Positions 22,467-31,256 of a DNA stretch of 64,000 nt are shown piece by piece (positions within the stretch are counted from its first letter, which is position 1; every line of letters begins with the position of its first letter). Below the pieces are notes generated by a model. The model saw nothing but the letters and a program-made list of their open reading frames with translations. It had not been told where the DNA came from and did not search any database. Position numbers and translations under genes: made by a program. Location: positions 124,001-188,000 of the forward strand of contig NZ_FNHZ01000004.1 of assembly GCF_900103815.1 (NCBI RefSeq), in the 5' to 3' direction. The stretch comes from Lachnospira pectinoschiza. GTDB taxonomy: Bacteria; Bacillota; Clostridia; Lachnospirales; Lachnospiraceae.

Positions 22467-24125
22467 TTATGCCATCTCTACGATTTCTCTAGCTCTCTCA
22501 AGGGAAGCATCTATATTTTTACAGAAGTTTTCCTTACCTACGAGCTTGATGAAATCTGCATGTTCCATAACAGACTTTGGCTGATCCTGAACATGGCTAA
22601 GTACAAGAGTAATTCCTCTCTTATTACAGATTGTGTAAATGTTCTTTAAAGAACGAAGGGCTGTAACATCCATAGCTGGAACGCCACGCATTCTAATAAC
22701 TAAAACCTTTACCTCAGCGCCAAGTTCAATGTCTACAAACTTATCTGCTGCCGCAAAGAACATAGGTCCAATGATTTCGTAAACTACTGTGTTCTTTGGA
22801 ACTTCCTTAAGTCTAATAGCCTCTGGGTCATTGTGTTCGTCAATGCCCTCACCAATGTACTTCCATGACTTAATCTCTGTAACATTAGCCATTCTGTTAA
22901 GGAAGAGAAGGGCTGCAAGGACAATACCTACGCCAATAGCTACAACTAAGTCAAATACAATAGTAAAGATACAAGTTACAAGTAATACTAAAATGTCACT
23001 CTTTGGTGAGTGCTTAAGTAAGTTAAGCATTTCTCTCCAGCCACTCATGTTATAAGCAACCTGGAAAAGAATTGCTGCGATACATGGCATTGGAATCCAT
23101 GCTGCATAAGGCATAAGCACTACTAAAATAAGTAAAAGAGTAATTGAGTGAACCATACCAGCAACTGGGGTACGTCCACCATTTTTAACATTTGCAGCAG
23201 TACGAGCAATTGCGCCTGTAGCAGGAATACCACCAAATAGAGCTGATACAATATTACCGGCACCCTGTGCTACTAATTCCTGATTAGGCTTATGTCTACT
23301 ACCAATCATACCGTCTGAAACTACACATGAAAGTAATGACTCAATACCAGCAAGGATAGCGATTGTGAAGGCATCTGGTGTTAAGTTCTTAATCATCTCT
23401 AAACTAACATGTGGAACTGTAAGTCCTGGTAACTTATTAGAAATTGTATATAAATCTCCAATTGTCTTAACTTTCATTCCTAACTTTACCATAACAACAG
23501 TTACAATAACTGCTATTAAAGAAGCAGGGATTTTTTCTAAAGCCTTAAATCTTGGCCAGATTATTAAAATAGCTAAAGCTACTACACCTACGATTAAAGC
23601 CTGATAATTAAAGCTGTCGATTGACTCTATACAAGCCTTAATCTTATCCATAGTTTCAATAGGGGATGTCTTAAATGTTAAGCCTAAGAAATCCTTAATC
23701 TGTCCAACTAAGATAGTTACTGCAATACCAAAGGTAAAGCCTGTTGTAATAGTATATGGGATAAATCTAATAAGATTTCCAAACTTTAAAAAGCCCATAA
23801 CTACTAAGATAATACCGGCCATAATAGTTGCTACTACAAGGCCATCCATTCCATTCTTAGCAACAATACCTGCTACAATTGTGGCAAAGGCTGCTGTTGG
23901 TCCAGCAATCTGAACATTACTTCCGCCTAAAAATGAAATAACAAAACCTGCAAAAATCGCAGTGTAAATACCCTCTTCTGGACCTACGCCAGATGCAAGT
24001 GCAAGGGCAATGGATAATGGTAACGCAATAATCGCTACAATGATACCTGAAACAAAATCCGCTGCAAACTGCTTCTTTGAGTAGTTCTTCATACAGTCGA
24101 ATAGCTTTGGTACAAACTGATTCAT
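22467..24125 (-). CDS. SulP-family anion transporter with STAS domain (552 aa)
   Basis: A SLC26/SulP membrane transporter, usually carrying sulfate, bicarbonate or dicarboxylates. It starts MNQFVPKLFDCMKNYSKKQF, then the conserved DFVSGIIVAIIALPLSIALA and the QIAGPTAAFATIVAG core. About 12 membrane segments span residues 25-420. The cytoplasmic STAS domain (about 430-550) contains VLVIRMRGVPAMDVTALRSL with the conserved D-x-T/S phosphorylation-like position. The substrate cannot be told from sequence. It is a single-gene unit with terminators on both sides. The GTAGGAAGTG before the ATG supports the start. Confidence 0.9.
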   Translation of the reverse strand: MNQFVPKLFDCMKNYSKKQFAADFVSGIIVAIIALPLSIALALASGVGPEEGIYTAIFAGFVISFLGGSNVQIAGPTAAFATIVAGIVAKNGMDGLVVATIMAGIILVVMGFLKFGNLIRFIPYTITTGFTFGIAVTILVGQIKDFLGLTFKTSPIETMDKIKACIESIDSFNYQALIVGVVALAILIIWPRFKALEKIPASLIAVIVTVVMVKLGMKVKTIGDLYTISNKLPGLTVPHVSLEMIKNLTPDAFTIAILAGIESLLSCVVSDGMIGSRHKPNQELVAQGAGNIVSALFGGIPATGAIARTAANVKNGGRTPVAGMVHSITLLLILVVLMPYAAWIPMPCIAAILFQVAYNMSGWREMLNLLKHSPKSDILVLLVTCIFTIVFDLVVAIGVGIVLAALLFLNRMANVTEIKSWKYIGEGIDEHNDPEAIRLKEVPKNTVVYEIIGPMFFAAADKFVDIELGAEVKVLVIRMRGVPAMDVTALRSLKNIYTICNKRGITLVLSHVQDQPKSVMEHADFIKLVGKENFCKNIDASLERAREIVEMA

Positions 24126-24281
24126 GATACACTTCCTACTTTCTATTTTTTATCTAAATATAAAATTTTTATAAACCGTTTGTAAAATTACCATACTGTA
24201 GGAACTTTTTCAAGGTATTTCTTATAATAAAACATATAGATATATTTTTATCAAAATTCACATTATCAAAAACTAAAAAAA

Positions 24282-24305
24282 GCACTAGACCCTAAGGCCT
24301 AGTGC
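24282..24305 (-). terminator. Intrinsic terminator of the trigger-factor-like gene
   Basis: Arms GCACTAG/CTAGTGC, with two further G-C pairs inside the loop, followed on the minus strand by seven T residues. Confidence 0.88.
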
Positions 24306-24320
24306 ATAAATACATATTTA

Positions 24321-25508
24321 TTATTCAGCTGTTGTAGTTGTTAAAACGCTATTGTCAGCAAGGAAGTTTGTTACATTTGTATATAAGCACTGGTAACCAA
24401 TTTCAGCATTCATTTCGTTACCGTATTCGCTTAAGATTGCATCATAGTTATCATAACCATAGTAAGATGCTAATTCCTCACCTGTTGTATTGATTTCATC
24501 AGCAGTAACTGTAATATCATTATCTGCTGCAATGATTGTTACAATCATCTTCTCAAGTAAGTAGCTCTTTGCATACTCATCTGCATATTCATTGAAAGCA
24601 TCTGTACTTTCAAAGCCATAAACAGTTGTAATATATGTCTCTAAATCTGTGATACCATAGTATGAACCGTATGTATCAAATTCAGACTGAATATTATCAT
24701 TTAATGTATCAAGTAACTGCTGTAATTCATCAGCTGGGTAATCATTTACCTCTAAGTTTTCTGTAATTAAAGCATATACAGCGCTGTACTTTGCACTAAC
24801 AAGGTTAGATGCTGCTGTTGTCTCAAGATTAGCTCTAACTGCTGCTGTTAATTCCTCAACTGTTGTACATCCATCATAACCAAGTGTTGAAGCATTAGTT
24901 GCTACCCAGTCATCTGTTAATTCAGGAACTACGTCCTTCTCAATGTAGTTAACAGTAACTGTAAAGATAACGCTCTTACCTGCTAAATCTGTTGATGAAT
25001 AGTCAGATGGGAATGTACAAGGAATATCATATGTCTGACCTACTGTTAAGCCAATAAGACCCTGATCTAAGTCATCAATAAATGATCCTGAACCTACTGT
25101 ATATGTATATGAAGTAGCTGTACCACCTGAAAATGCAACGCCATCTAAAGTACCTGAATAATCAAGGTTGATTACATCGCCTTCCTTTGTCTCACCTTCA
25201 TAAACGTTCTCAGTCTCTGTAAGCTGTTCAAGAAGTGTCTCTAACTGACTGTTAACATCATCATCTGAAACTGTATATGAGGATGTGTCAACATCGATTT
25301 CACGATTTAAATAATCCTCTGAATTAATAGTTACATAGTTCTTATAAATGTTAGCATTAGCAACGATTGTGTCTGCATACTCCTCTGCTGTAATTTCAGA
25401 ATTAACTGTAGATGTTGCTGTTGTTGTTGAACTATCTTTGCTAGAACAAGCTACTAAAGATGCTGCTAAAGTAGCTGCGAGCATAATGCCCATGAATCTT
25501 CTCTTCAT
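24321..25508 (-). CDS. Trigger-factor-like FKBP peptidyl-prolyl isomerase lipoprotein (395 aa)
   Basis: A signal peptide with lipobox LVAC (Cys about 21) predicts a lipoprotein on the outer face of the membrane. Residues about 105-190 form an FKBP-like domain (GDVINLDYSGTLDGVAFSGG, then GSGSFIDDLDQGLIGLTVGQ). The C-terminal helical part resembles the trigger-factor chaperone domain. True trigger factor is cytosolic and ribosome-bound, so this is an extracytoplasmic variant, probably helping exported proteins fold. It is a monocistronic unit. The gap 25509-25821 towards plsC contains divergent promoter sequence and no gene. Confidence 0.88.
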   Translation of the reverse strand: MKRRFMGIMLAATLAASLVACSSKDSSTTTATSTVNSEITAEEYADTIVANANIYKNYVTINSEDYLNREIDVDTSSYTVSDDDVNSQLETLLEQLTETENVYEGETKEGDVINLDYSGTLDGVAFSGGTATSYTYTVGSGSFIDDLDQGLIGLTVGQTYDIPCTFPSDYSSTDLAGKSVIFTVTVNYIEKDVVPELTDDWVATNASTLGYDGCTTVEELTAAVRANLETTAASNLVSAKYSAVYALITENLEVNDYPADELQQLLDTLNDNIQSEFDTYGSYYGITDLETYITTVYGFESTDAFNEYADEYAKSYLLEKMIVTIIAADNDITVTADEINTTGEELASYYGYDNYDAILSEYGNEMNAEIGYQCLYTNVTNFLADNSVLTTTTAE

Positions 25509-25763
25509 AATTCCACCATTTCCTCTTTATTATTTAATTTATACCAGCAAGTTCTATCTTCTCTATTGTCATAGGAAAATCTTTCCTACGGCCCCAATTA
25601 AACATCCGTCTTTCCTTTGCTAGACCCCGTTTAATCAAACATGCGTGGACTTTTTTAGTTATACCATATTTCATAATTATTTAAAAGGTTATTCACATTT
25701 TTTTCAACGATTAAACTAATTTTTATAAAGCCCAATTCTTTTCTTAAATACTAGTTTTAACGC

Positions 25764-25792
25764 TTTTAAAATCTACAAACTAAAGGTATAAT
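25764..25792 (+). promoter_or_regulatory. Possible promoter of plsC
   Basis: A perfect TATAAT (25787-25792) lies 17 nt after a weak -35 (TTTTAA), 29 nt upstream of the plsC ATG. Confidence 0.4.
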
Positions 25793-25821
25793 TAAGGTGA
25801 TAAAAAATTAAGGAGAATGAT

Positions 25822-26556
25822 ATGATTCGTGTTCTTTTAGTGCTTATTTGGATTGTATTTTACTGCATTTTAAGCATAATCTTACTTCCAATAGGCTATA
25901 TAATTTCTAAAATTAATCGTGGTGCTAGCCAGGTCTATGCAGCCACCCTAGTTAAGTTCGTCTTTAAAGTGGTTTTATTCCTATCTGGCACCAAGACTGA
26001 AGTGGTTGGTCTTGAAAATATTCCTAAAGACGAAGCTGTACTTTTTGTAGGTAATCACAGAAGCTACTTCGATGTAGTAATAGGATATACATTGGTTCCA
26101 TTAAAGACTGGTTTTGTTGCTAAAAAGGAAATGAATAGAATCCTTATTATTAGACAATGGATGAGATTACTTAGATGTCCATTCCTTGATAGAGATAATA
26201 TTAAGGAAGGTTTAAAGACAATTTTAAGAGGTATCGACTATATTAAGGACGGAACTTCTATTGTTATCTTCCCAGAAGGTACGAGAAATAGCGGTGATGG
26301 ATTAATGGAATTCCACACAGGTTCCTTTAAATTAGCTGAAAAGTCTGGCTGTAAGATTATTCCTATGGTTCAGAATAATACAGAGCAGATCTTTGAAGCC
26401 CACTTCCCATTCATTAAAAAGACTCACACAAGAATTGAATTCTTAGAACCTATAGATATGACTAGCATGAGTCGTGATGAGAAGAAGGAAATTCCAAGTA
26501 AGGTCTATAATATTATTCTTGAAAATTATAACAAGCATCAGGAAGCGTTTAAGTAA
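25822..26556 (+). CDS. plsC: 1-acyl-sn-glycerol-3-phosphate acyltransferase (244 aa)
   Basis: PlsC transfers an acyl chain to lysophosphatidic acid to make phosphatidic acid at the inner membrane face. The catalytic HX4D motif appears as NHRSYFD (H79, D84) and the glycerol-phosphate binding motif as FPEGTR (about 150-155). One or two N-terminal hydrophobic segments (residues 4-30, 43-56) anchor it. The Shine-Dalgarno AAGGAGAA precedes the ATG. It faces the gene at 26650 and shares a terminator with it. Confidence 0.93.
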   Translation: MIRVLLVLIWIVFYCILSIILLPIGYIISKINRGASQVYAATLVKFVFKVVLFLSGTKTEVVGLENIPKDEAVLFVGNHRSYFDVVIGYTLVPLKTGFVAKKEMNRILIIRQWMRLLRCPFLDRDNIKEGLKTILRGIDYIKDGTSIVIFPEGTRNSGDGLMEFHTGSFKLAEKSGCKIIPMVQNNTEQIFEAHFPFIKKTHTRIEFLEPIDMTSMSRDEKKEIPSKVYNIILENYNKHQEAFK

Positions 26557-26590
26557 TAAGACTTTACAAAAACAAAAAAGAAATATAAAA

Positions 26591-26631
26591 AAGAGCTTTG
26601 GTATTTGAGTTTCCTCAATTCCAAAGCTCTT
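26591..26631. terminator. Bidirectional terminator between plsC and 26650 gene
   Basis: Perfect 11-bp arms AAGAGCTTTGG/CCAAAGCTCTT with an inner stem TTGAG/CTCAA; A-rich before and T-rich after, so it can serve both converging genes. Confidence 0.88.
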
Positions 26632-26649
26632 ATTATATTCGTAATTGAA

Positions 26650-27153
26650 TTACTTCTTCTTATTCTTCTTAGCAGTAGCCTTATTGTTCTTCTCTACTGT
26701 TTCGTTAGCCTTATCAGCTACCTTCTTCCAGAAGCCCTTCTTTTTCTTCTCAGTTACAGCAATCTTGCCACCACGAACTGACTTAATACCTACGATATAG
26801 ATACCACTTACTTCTGCCTTAACTTCTGCCTTAACAGGAATCTGTTCAAAGACTCTTGGATCAGCTAAAAGTGTCATAACCTGTGGGCCAACCTTTGCCT
26901 TAACGATAGGCATCTTACGACCTCTAAGATACTTAGGTGTCTGATCTAAAACGATCTTAGGCAATCCAGCATCTTTCATCTTCATGGTCTTCTTATCAAT
27001 AACTAACATAGAAACCACCTGCTTAGCAGCATCAATCTGCTCCTGATTAGCAGCCTGCTTCTTCTGTAATTTCATTCCAACAATAACAAGCACAATAAGT
27101 GCAACTACAACAACGGCTAAAATAGCCAATAAAACTATGAGCCAAACTGGCAT
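26650..27153 (-). CDS. Membrane-anchored basic protein of unknown function (167 aa)
   Basis: I do not recognise the family. Residues 4-28 form one strongly hydrophobic N-terminal segment (LIVLLAILAVVVVALIVLVI), followed by a soluble domain with PKYLRGRKMPIVKAKVGPQV and VKAEVKAEVSGIYIVGIKSV, and a very Lys-rich tail (KKKKKGFWKK and KKNKKK). This layout suggests a cytosolic domain tethered to the membrane, with a basic tail that could contact nucleic acid or phospholipid. The gene is monocistronic. A GC-rich hairpin cluster lies upstream in the 232-nt gap. Confidence 0.7.
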   Translation of the reverse strand: MPVWLIVLLAILAVVVVALIVLVIVGMKLQKKQAANQEQIDAAKQVVSMLVIDKKTMKMKDAGLPKIVLDQTPKYLRGRKMPIVKAKVGPQVMTLLADPRVFEQIPVKAEVKAEVSGIYIVGIKSVRGGKIAVTEKKKKGFWKKVADKANETVEKNNKATAKKNKKK

Positions 27154-27253
27154 GGTGTACTTCCTCCTACATTATAAAACTGCATCAAATCTGACGCCTA
27201 AAATATTATAGCATGACTATTAGACCTTGAAAAGCATCGAAATTTATTATTAT

Positions 27254-27412
27254 TTTGCTAGTCAAGACTCGCTCGCGAGTCTTGCGCGCCGGATTCGGGT
27301 CTGCTGAAGCAGACAAATTCCTGTCCGAATCCGTGCGCATCCTCGCGGAGCGTTTAACTCAGTCGGAGCTTGTACTCCGACTGAGTTAAATTTCCTCTTC
27401 TAGTTTGCTAGT
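27254..27412. repeat. GC-rich hairpin cluster flanked by TTTGCTAGT repeats
   Basis: Three strong hairpins follow one another. The first has arms CAAGACTCGC/GCGAGTCTTG (27263-27284). The second is a nested pair, outer GGATTCGG/CCGAATCC and inner GTCTGCT/AGCAGAC (27291-27332). The third is a 16-bp stem starting TTTAACTCAGTCGG (27353-27390), whose right arm covers the stop codon of the DUF1934 gene. TTTGCTAGT stands at both ends (27254-27262 and 27404-27412). No T-run marks it as a simple terminator. It looks like an interspersed palindromic element. Confidence 0.65.
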
Positions 27413-27952
27413 AATACATATTTCCACATTACACTCAGATATTGTATTGTAATTAACATCTAGTGAATAATTTAATTTGATTGCAATTCTATTCTCTTCT
27501 CTTTTTATTCTTAAATTTTTAGTATAAATGCCAATTAACAAACTACCAAAAGGTGTTTCATAAGCGGTTGTATTCTTCTTTCCAGCCTGAAAAATCATAT
27601 GTGTTGAGTAATAGCCCTTTTTAATAAGTTCTACAACCTGAGAACCGTCCTCATTACATGCGATTTTAATGGTATTCTTAATTACATTTGAATCCTCATC
27701 AAGCTCATCAAACTTGATATATTCACTTCCATTAAGCACTCCATAACGGCCAAGATGAATCACCTCAAGTTCGTCATCGTTATCCTTCTTAGTTTCCTCA
27801 TCTCTTACTTCAATATCATTTAGATTAGGAATCTCAACAAGGTTTGCATCTTTAATAAGCATTGGATCACTTAATCCTTCATCTATATCTATAGAAAAAG
27901 GGTCATCATACATTCCCTTGATTTTAACAAATACTTTTTCTTTATTCTTCAT
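27386..27952 (-). CDS. DUF1934 (YwiB-like) beta-barrel protein (188 aa)
   Basis: The C-terminal part, with ETPFGSLLIGIYTKNLRI and KLNYSLDVNYNTISECNVEI, matches the DUF1934 calycin-like fold found in Firmicutes. Its function is unknown. The N-terminal 65 residues are acidic and longer than in B. subtilis YwiB. It lies 14 nt downstream of the GntR gene, probably in one transcript with ispE. Its stop codon sits within a palindromic element that may have replaced the original end. Confidence 0.78.
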   Translation of the reverse strand: MKNKEKVFVKIKGMYDDPFSIDIDEGLSDPMLIKDANLVEIPNLNDIEVRDEETKKDNDDELEVIHLGRYGVLNGSEYIKFDELDEDSNVIKNTIKIACNEDGSQVVELIKKGYYSTHMIFQAGKKNTTAYETPFGSLLIGIYTKNLRIKREENRIAIKLNYSLDVNYNTISECNVEICITSKLEEEI

Positions 27953-27966
27953 ATTCCCTACTATAA

Positions 27967-28635
27967 TTATCTATTAAGTAATCTAATAATTCCCTTCTCC
28001 TGATTATTAATATGCTGTCTAATTACTGTCTTAGCTTCATCAACATTACGGATTGAGAACTGTCTAATAATATCATTATGCTCAGAAATAAGGATTGAAT
28101 GTGTTCTTGCGTCCTTAACATATTCTAGTCTGTAGCGATACATTTGCTCAGATAAGTTATTAATAATCTGAATTAATCTAGCATTCTCTGTCATTGCATA
28201 AATAATATCATGGAAAGCTACATCGGCATCAACAATAGCAACTACATCCTTTGAAACGATTGCTGATTCAAATACCTTATTAGCTGCCTTTAATTCATTT
28301 AATCTATCTGTTGTAACATTCTTACAAGCAAGAGTTGCAGCTAATTCCTCAAGGGCTGATCTTACTTCAAGTACGTCCTTCATATCCTTTTCAGTAATAT
28401 GAGCAACTTCAGCGCCCTTTCTTGGAATCATAATTACAAGGCCTTCAAGCTCAAGCTTTCTAATAGCCTCACGAATAGGAGTTCTTGAAACTCCAAGCTT
28501 CTGAGCTAGTTGAATTTCCATAAGTCTTTCGCCTGGTTCCATCTCGCCCTTTAAAATAGCCTGTCTTAATGTATTAAATACAACATCTCTAAGTGGTAAA
28601 TACTCACTTACATCCATCTTTAACTCGCCTTTCAT
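27967..28635 (-). CDS. GntR-family regulator, FadR/FCD subgroup (222 aa)
   Basis: An N-terminal winged helix (LPLRDVVFNTLRQAILKGEM, then GVSRTPIREAIRKLELEGLV) is followed by an all-helical FCD effector domain with the metal-binding pattern D...H (VDADVAFHDII), H...(SEHNDIIRQF) and H (IRQHINNQEKG). Such regulators usually bind organic acids. The ATG overlaps the ispE stop (ATGA), with GGAGG six bases upstream, so translation is coupled. The target is not evident. Confidence 0.9.
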   Translation of the reverse strand: MKGELKMDVSEYLPLRDVVFNTLRQAILKGEMEPGERLMEIQLAQKLGVSRTPIREAIRKLELEGLVIMIPRKGAEVAHITEKDMKDVLEVRSALEELAATLACKNVTTDRLNELKAANKVFESAIVSKDVVAIVDADVAFHDIIYAMTENARLIQIINNLSEQMYRYRLEYVKDARTHSILISEHNDIIRQFSIRNVDEAKTVIRQHINNQEKGIIRLLNR

Positions 28636-29519
28636 TTTTTACCTCCATTTACTAAATTGAATACGTCTGTAATGTAGACCTGTCTTGCATCCTGCTTTTG
28701 TCTTAAATATTCCTGACAAGCCTTAGCTCTTTCCTCATCCTCAAAAAGTCCAAATACTGTCGGTCCGCTACCACTCATCATGGCATTTAGAGCTCCGCAT
28801 TCTAACATATCATTTTTAATTGTATCAATAACCGGATACATAGGAATTGTTACTTGTTCAAGTACATTTCCCATCTTTGAAGCAACCTCATAGAGGTCTC
28901 CTGCCTCAAGTCCAGATATAATCCCATCAATATCAGGGTGCTTAATTTCCACTTCATCAGAATCAAGCTTTTCATAAACAAGCTTTGTAGATACTGAAAT
29001 AGGTGGCTTAGCAATAACAATATGGCAATCTGGCATTGGTCTAAGACTAGTTAATTCCTCACCAATTCCTTCTGCTAGGGCTGTTCCTCTAAGTAAACAA
29101 TAAGGAACATCAGCACCAAGCTTTACGCCTAATTCCATAAGCTGTCTTAAATTAAGACCCAAGTAAAATAACTTATTAATTGCAAATAAAGTAGAAGCCG
29201 CATCTGTACTTCCACCCGCCATACCAGCCGATACTGGAATAAATTTTCTTAAGTCAACTTCAATTCCGCCCTTAAAGCCGTAAGTTTCCTTCATTAATAT
29301 AAATGCTTTATATATAAGGTTATTCTCATTAACCGGTAAAAATCCTAGATTAGTATGTATCTTTACTTCATCTTCTTCAATCTTTGTTACAACAAGTCTG
29401 TCATAGATACCCACTGTCTGCATAATCATTCTTACATCATGGTATCCATTTTCTCTTCTTCCCACGACATCAAGGCCAAGATTAATCTTAGCTCTAGCCT
29501 TTAGCCTAACACTTTCCAT
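28632..29519 (-). CDS. ispE: 4-diphosphocytidyl-2-C-methyl-D-erythritol kinase IspE (295 aa)
   Basis: A GHMP kinase of the non-mevalonate isoprenoid pathway that phosphorylates CDP-methylerythritol. The ATP-binding loop PVSAGMAGGSTDAAS is at residues 95-109, the N-terminal ARAKINLGLDV motif at about 9, and the C-terminal GALNAMMSGSGPTVFGLF motif at about 250. The length is normal. It is the first gene of a probable ispE-gntR-DUF1934 unit. Confidence 0.95.
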   Translation of the reverse strand: MESVRLKARAKINLGLDVVGRRENGYHDVRMIMQTVGIYDRLVVTKIEEDEVKIHTNLGFLPVNENNLIYKAFILMKETYGFKGGIEVDLRKFIPVSAGMAGGSTDAASTLFAINKLFYLGLNLRQLMELGVKLGADVPYCLLRGTALAEGIGEELTSLRPMPDCHIVIAKPPISVSTKLVYEKLDSDEVEIKHPDIDGIISGLEAGDLYEVASKMGNVLEQVTIPMYPVIDTIKNDMLECGALNAMMSGSGPTVFGLFEDEERAKACQEYLRQKQDARQVYITDVFNLVNGGKK

Positions 29520-29574
29520 AGTTACTCCTAATTTAAAAACTCATTATTTGCTTTAAATTTTCCCATAAAAAGCA

Positions 29575-29615
29575 AATAGACGTATCGTGTATACATGATA
29601 CACTCCACGTCTATT
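29575..29615 (-). terminator. Nested hairpin, likely terminator of the MATE gene
   Basis: The outer stem ATAGACGT/ACGTCTAT encloses an inner stem GTGTAT/ATACAC. On the minus strand a T-rich tail (TTTGCTTTTTA) follows, 64 nt past the MATE stop. Confidence 0.65.
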
Positions 29616-29678
29616 ATATTAAATCACTTTTTTATTTGCAAGGTTTTTGTATTTATTTTAGAACAATTTAATTAATTA

Positions 29679-31052
29679 CTACCTTTTTATCTTTATTACT
29701 TCTCTCTTCCAAAGGCCTGTCCAGTAGAGAATATATAGGATTACAGCGGATGTTGCATTAGATACAACAACTGCGTACCATACAGATTCTACGCCCATGT
29801 GAAGAATACTTGAGCAAACCCATAAAGTTAAGAATCTAAAAATCCAGATTCTTGAGGCATCTACAAGCATTGTAACTAAAGTATGACCGCTACCATTAAA
29901 GAGGCCCTGAGTTACATTGTAAAATGCATTAGTAAAACACCAAGCTGCCATTATAGATAGGAAGTCCGTTGCAAGAGGCACAACCTCCATATCACTTGTA
30001 AATATCTTTACAAGGAAAGAGGCAATAGGTCTTCTAGATAAAAGCATACCAAATACGAAGAGGAAAACTGCACCAATTCTTAAGGTAATGTGATAAGCCT
30101 TATTCGCTCTCTCCTTATTACCTGCACCGATATTTTGTCCAACGATTGTAGAAATAGCTGAACCAAGACCGTTTGCCGGCATTGTAATAAGAGAGTTAAT
30201 CTTATTGCCGATACCGTAAGCCGCAGTGGCCATAGTACCGTAAACAGCTACATTTTTAGTCATAAGCATAAAGCCAAACTGCATTGTACTACCACCGATT
30301 GAAGTTGGAAGTCCAATTTTGAAAATGTTAGACACCTTGTTCATGTCTAGCTTAAAGCCTCTAAAGTTAATTCGTATTAACTGAGTCTTTCTTGAAAGGA
30401 TAAATATTGCAACGATTGCACATGGCACCTTTGCAAGTAATGTCGCAAGAGCTGCGCCCTTAATGCCCCAACCAAATACCATAAGAAATAATGGATCAAG
30501 TAATAAGTTAACTGCCACACCTAATGTATTAAGAAGCATAGGTTTTATGGTATCTCCCTGAGACTGCTTAACCGAGGTAAACAAATTAATAGTAAATAGG
30601 AATGGTAAATCCAAAACTACTATTCTAATGTAAGTTAAACCAAATCTATAAATATCGCCGCTTGCACCAAGCCAAGCCACAAGGCCTGGAGATATAAGAT
30701 AGCAAAATACTGCTAACACAAGAGAAAAGCCCCAAGCTGTAAGACAAATGTGATTAGCCATGGAGTTGGCCTCTTCATCCTTTCTTGCACCTAAATATTG
30801 GGCTATTAAAATCGCACCTGCTGTAGTAAAACCATTTCCAAAATTAATCAATATATTCTGAAAAGGCGATACTAAAGTGATTGCTGCCTGGCTATCTGTA
30901 CCAATCTTTCCAAGCCAGTAAGTGTCTGTCAGATTATACATACTCTGAATAAAGCTGTTAATCATAACAGGAATTGCAAGGGTTAAAATCGCCTTGACCA
31001 AATTTCCGCTAAGGATTTCATTCCTTTTAGAAGCGCTTAGTTTCTTTGCCAT
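29679..31052 (-). CDS. MATE-family efflux transporter (457 aa)
   Basis: A multidrug/toxin exporter driven by Na+ or H+. It starts with a short cytosolic stretch and ILSGNLVKAILTLAIPVMIN. The segments SMYNLTDTYWLGKIGTDSQA and ITLVSPFQNILINFGNGFTT, and the C-terminal half (GIGNKINSLITMPANGLGSA, then ISTIVGQNIGAGNKERANKA), are typical. Twelve hydrophobic segments fit two six-helix bundles. It diverges from an AraC regulator across a 204-nt gap, so that regulator is a plausible controller. Confidence 0.92.
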   Translation of the reverse strand: MAKKLSASKRNEILSGNLVKAILTLAIPVMINSFIQSMYNLTDTYWLGKIGTDSQAAITLVSPFQNILINFGNGFTTAGAILIAQYLGARKDEEANSMANHICLTAWGFSLVLAVFCYLISPGLVAWLGASGDIYRFGLTYIRIVVLDLPFLFTINLFTSVKQSQGDTIKPMLLNTLGVAVNLLLDPLFLMVFGWGIKGAALATLLAKVPCAIVAIFILSRKTQLIRINFRGFKLDMNKVSNIFKIGLPTSIGGSTMQFGFMLMTKNVAVYGTMATAAYGIGNKINSLITMPANGLGSAISTIVGQNIGAGNKERANKAYHITLRIGAVFLFVFGMLLSRRPIASFLVKIFTSDMEVVPLATDFLSIMAAWCFTNAFYNVTQGLFNGSGHTLVTMLVDASRIWIFRFLTLWVCSSILHMGVESVWYAVVVSNATSAVILYILYWTGLWKREVIKIKR

Positions 31053-31256
31053 AACTTCTCCTAATATTTTTCACATGTTATCTATAAATGTTTCTTGACA
31101 ATTATCAAATTATAAACAATAATTATATTAGCATAAAAATATGTATTTTCTACAAATTTATACCTTTATATAAGAGAAAATACAGAAATTTTGTTAGCTA
31201 ATGCAAAACCGGTAAATATTTTTTACTTTTAATATATATTAAGGAGTTATATAATT

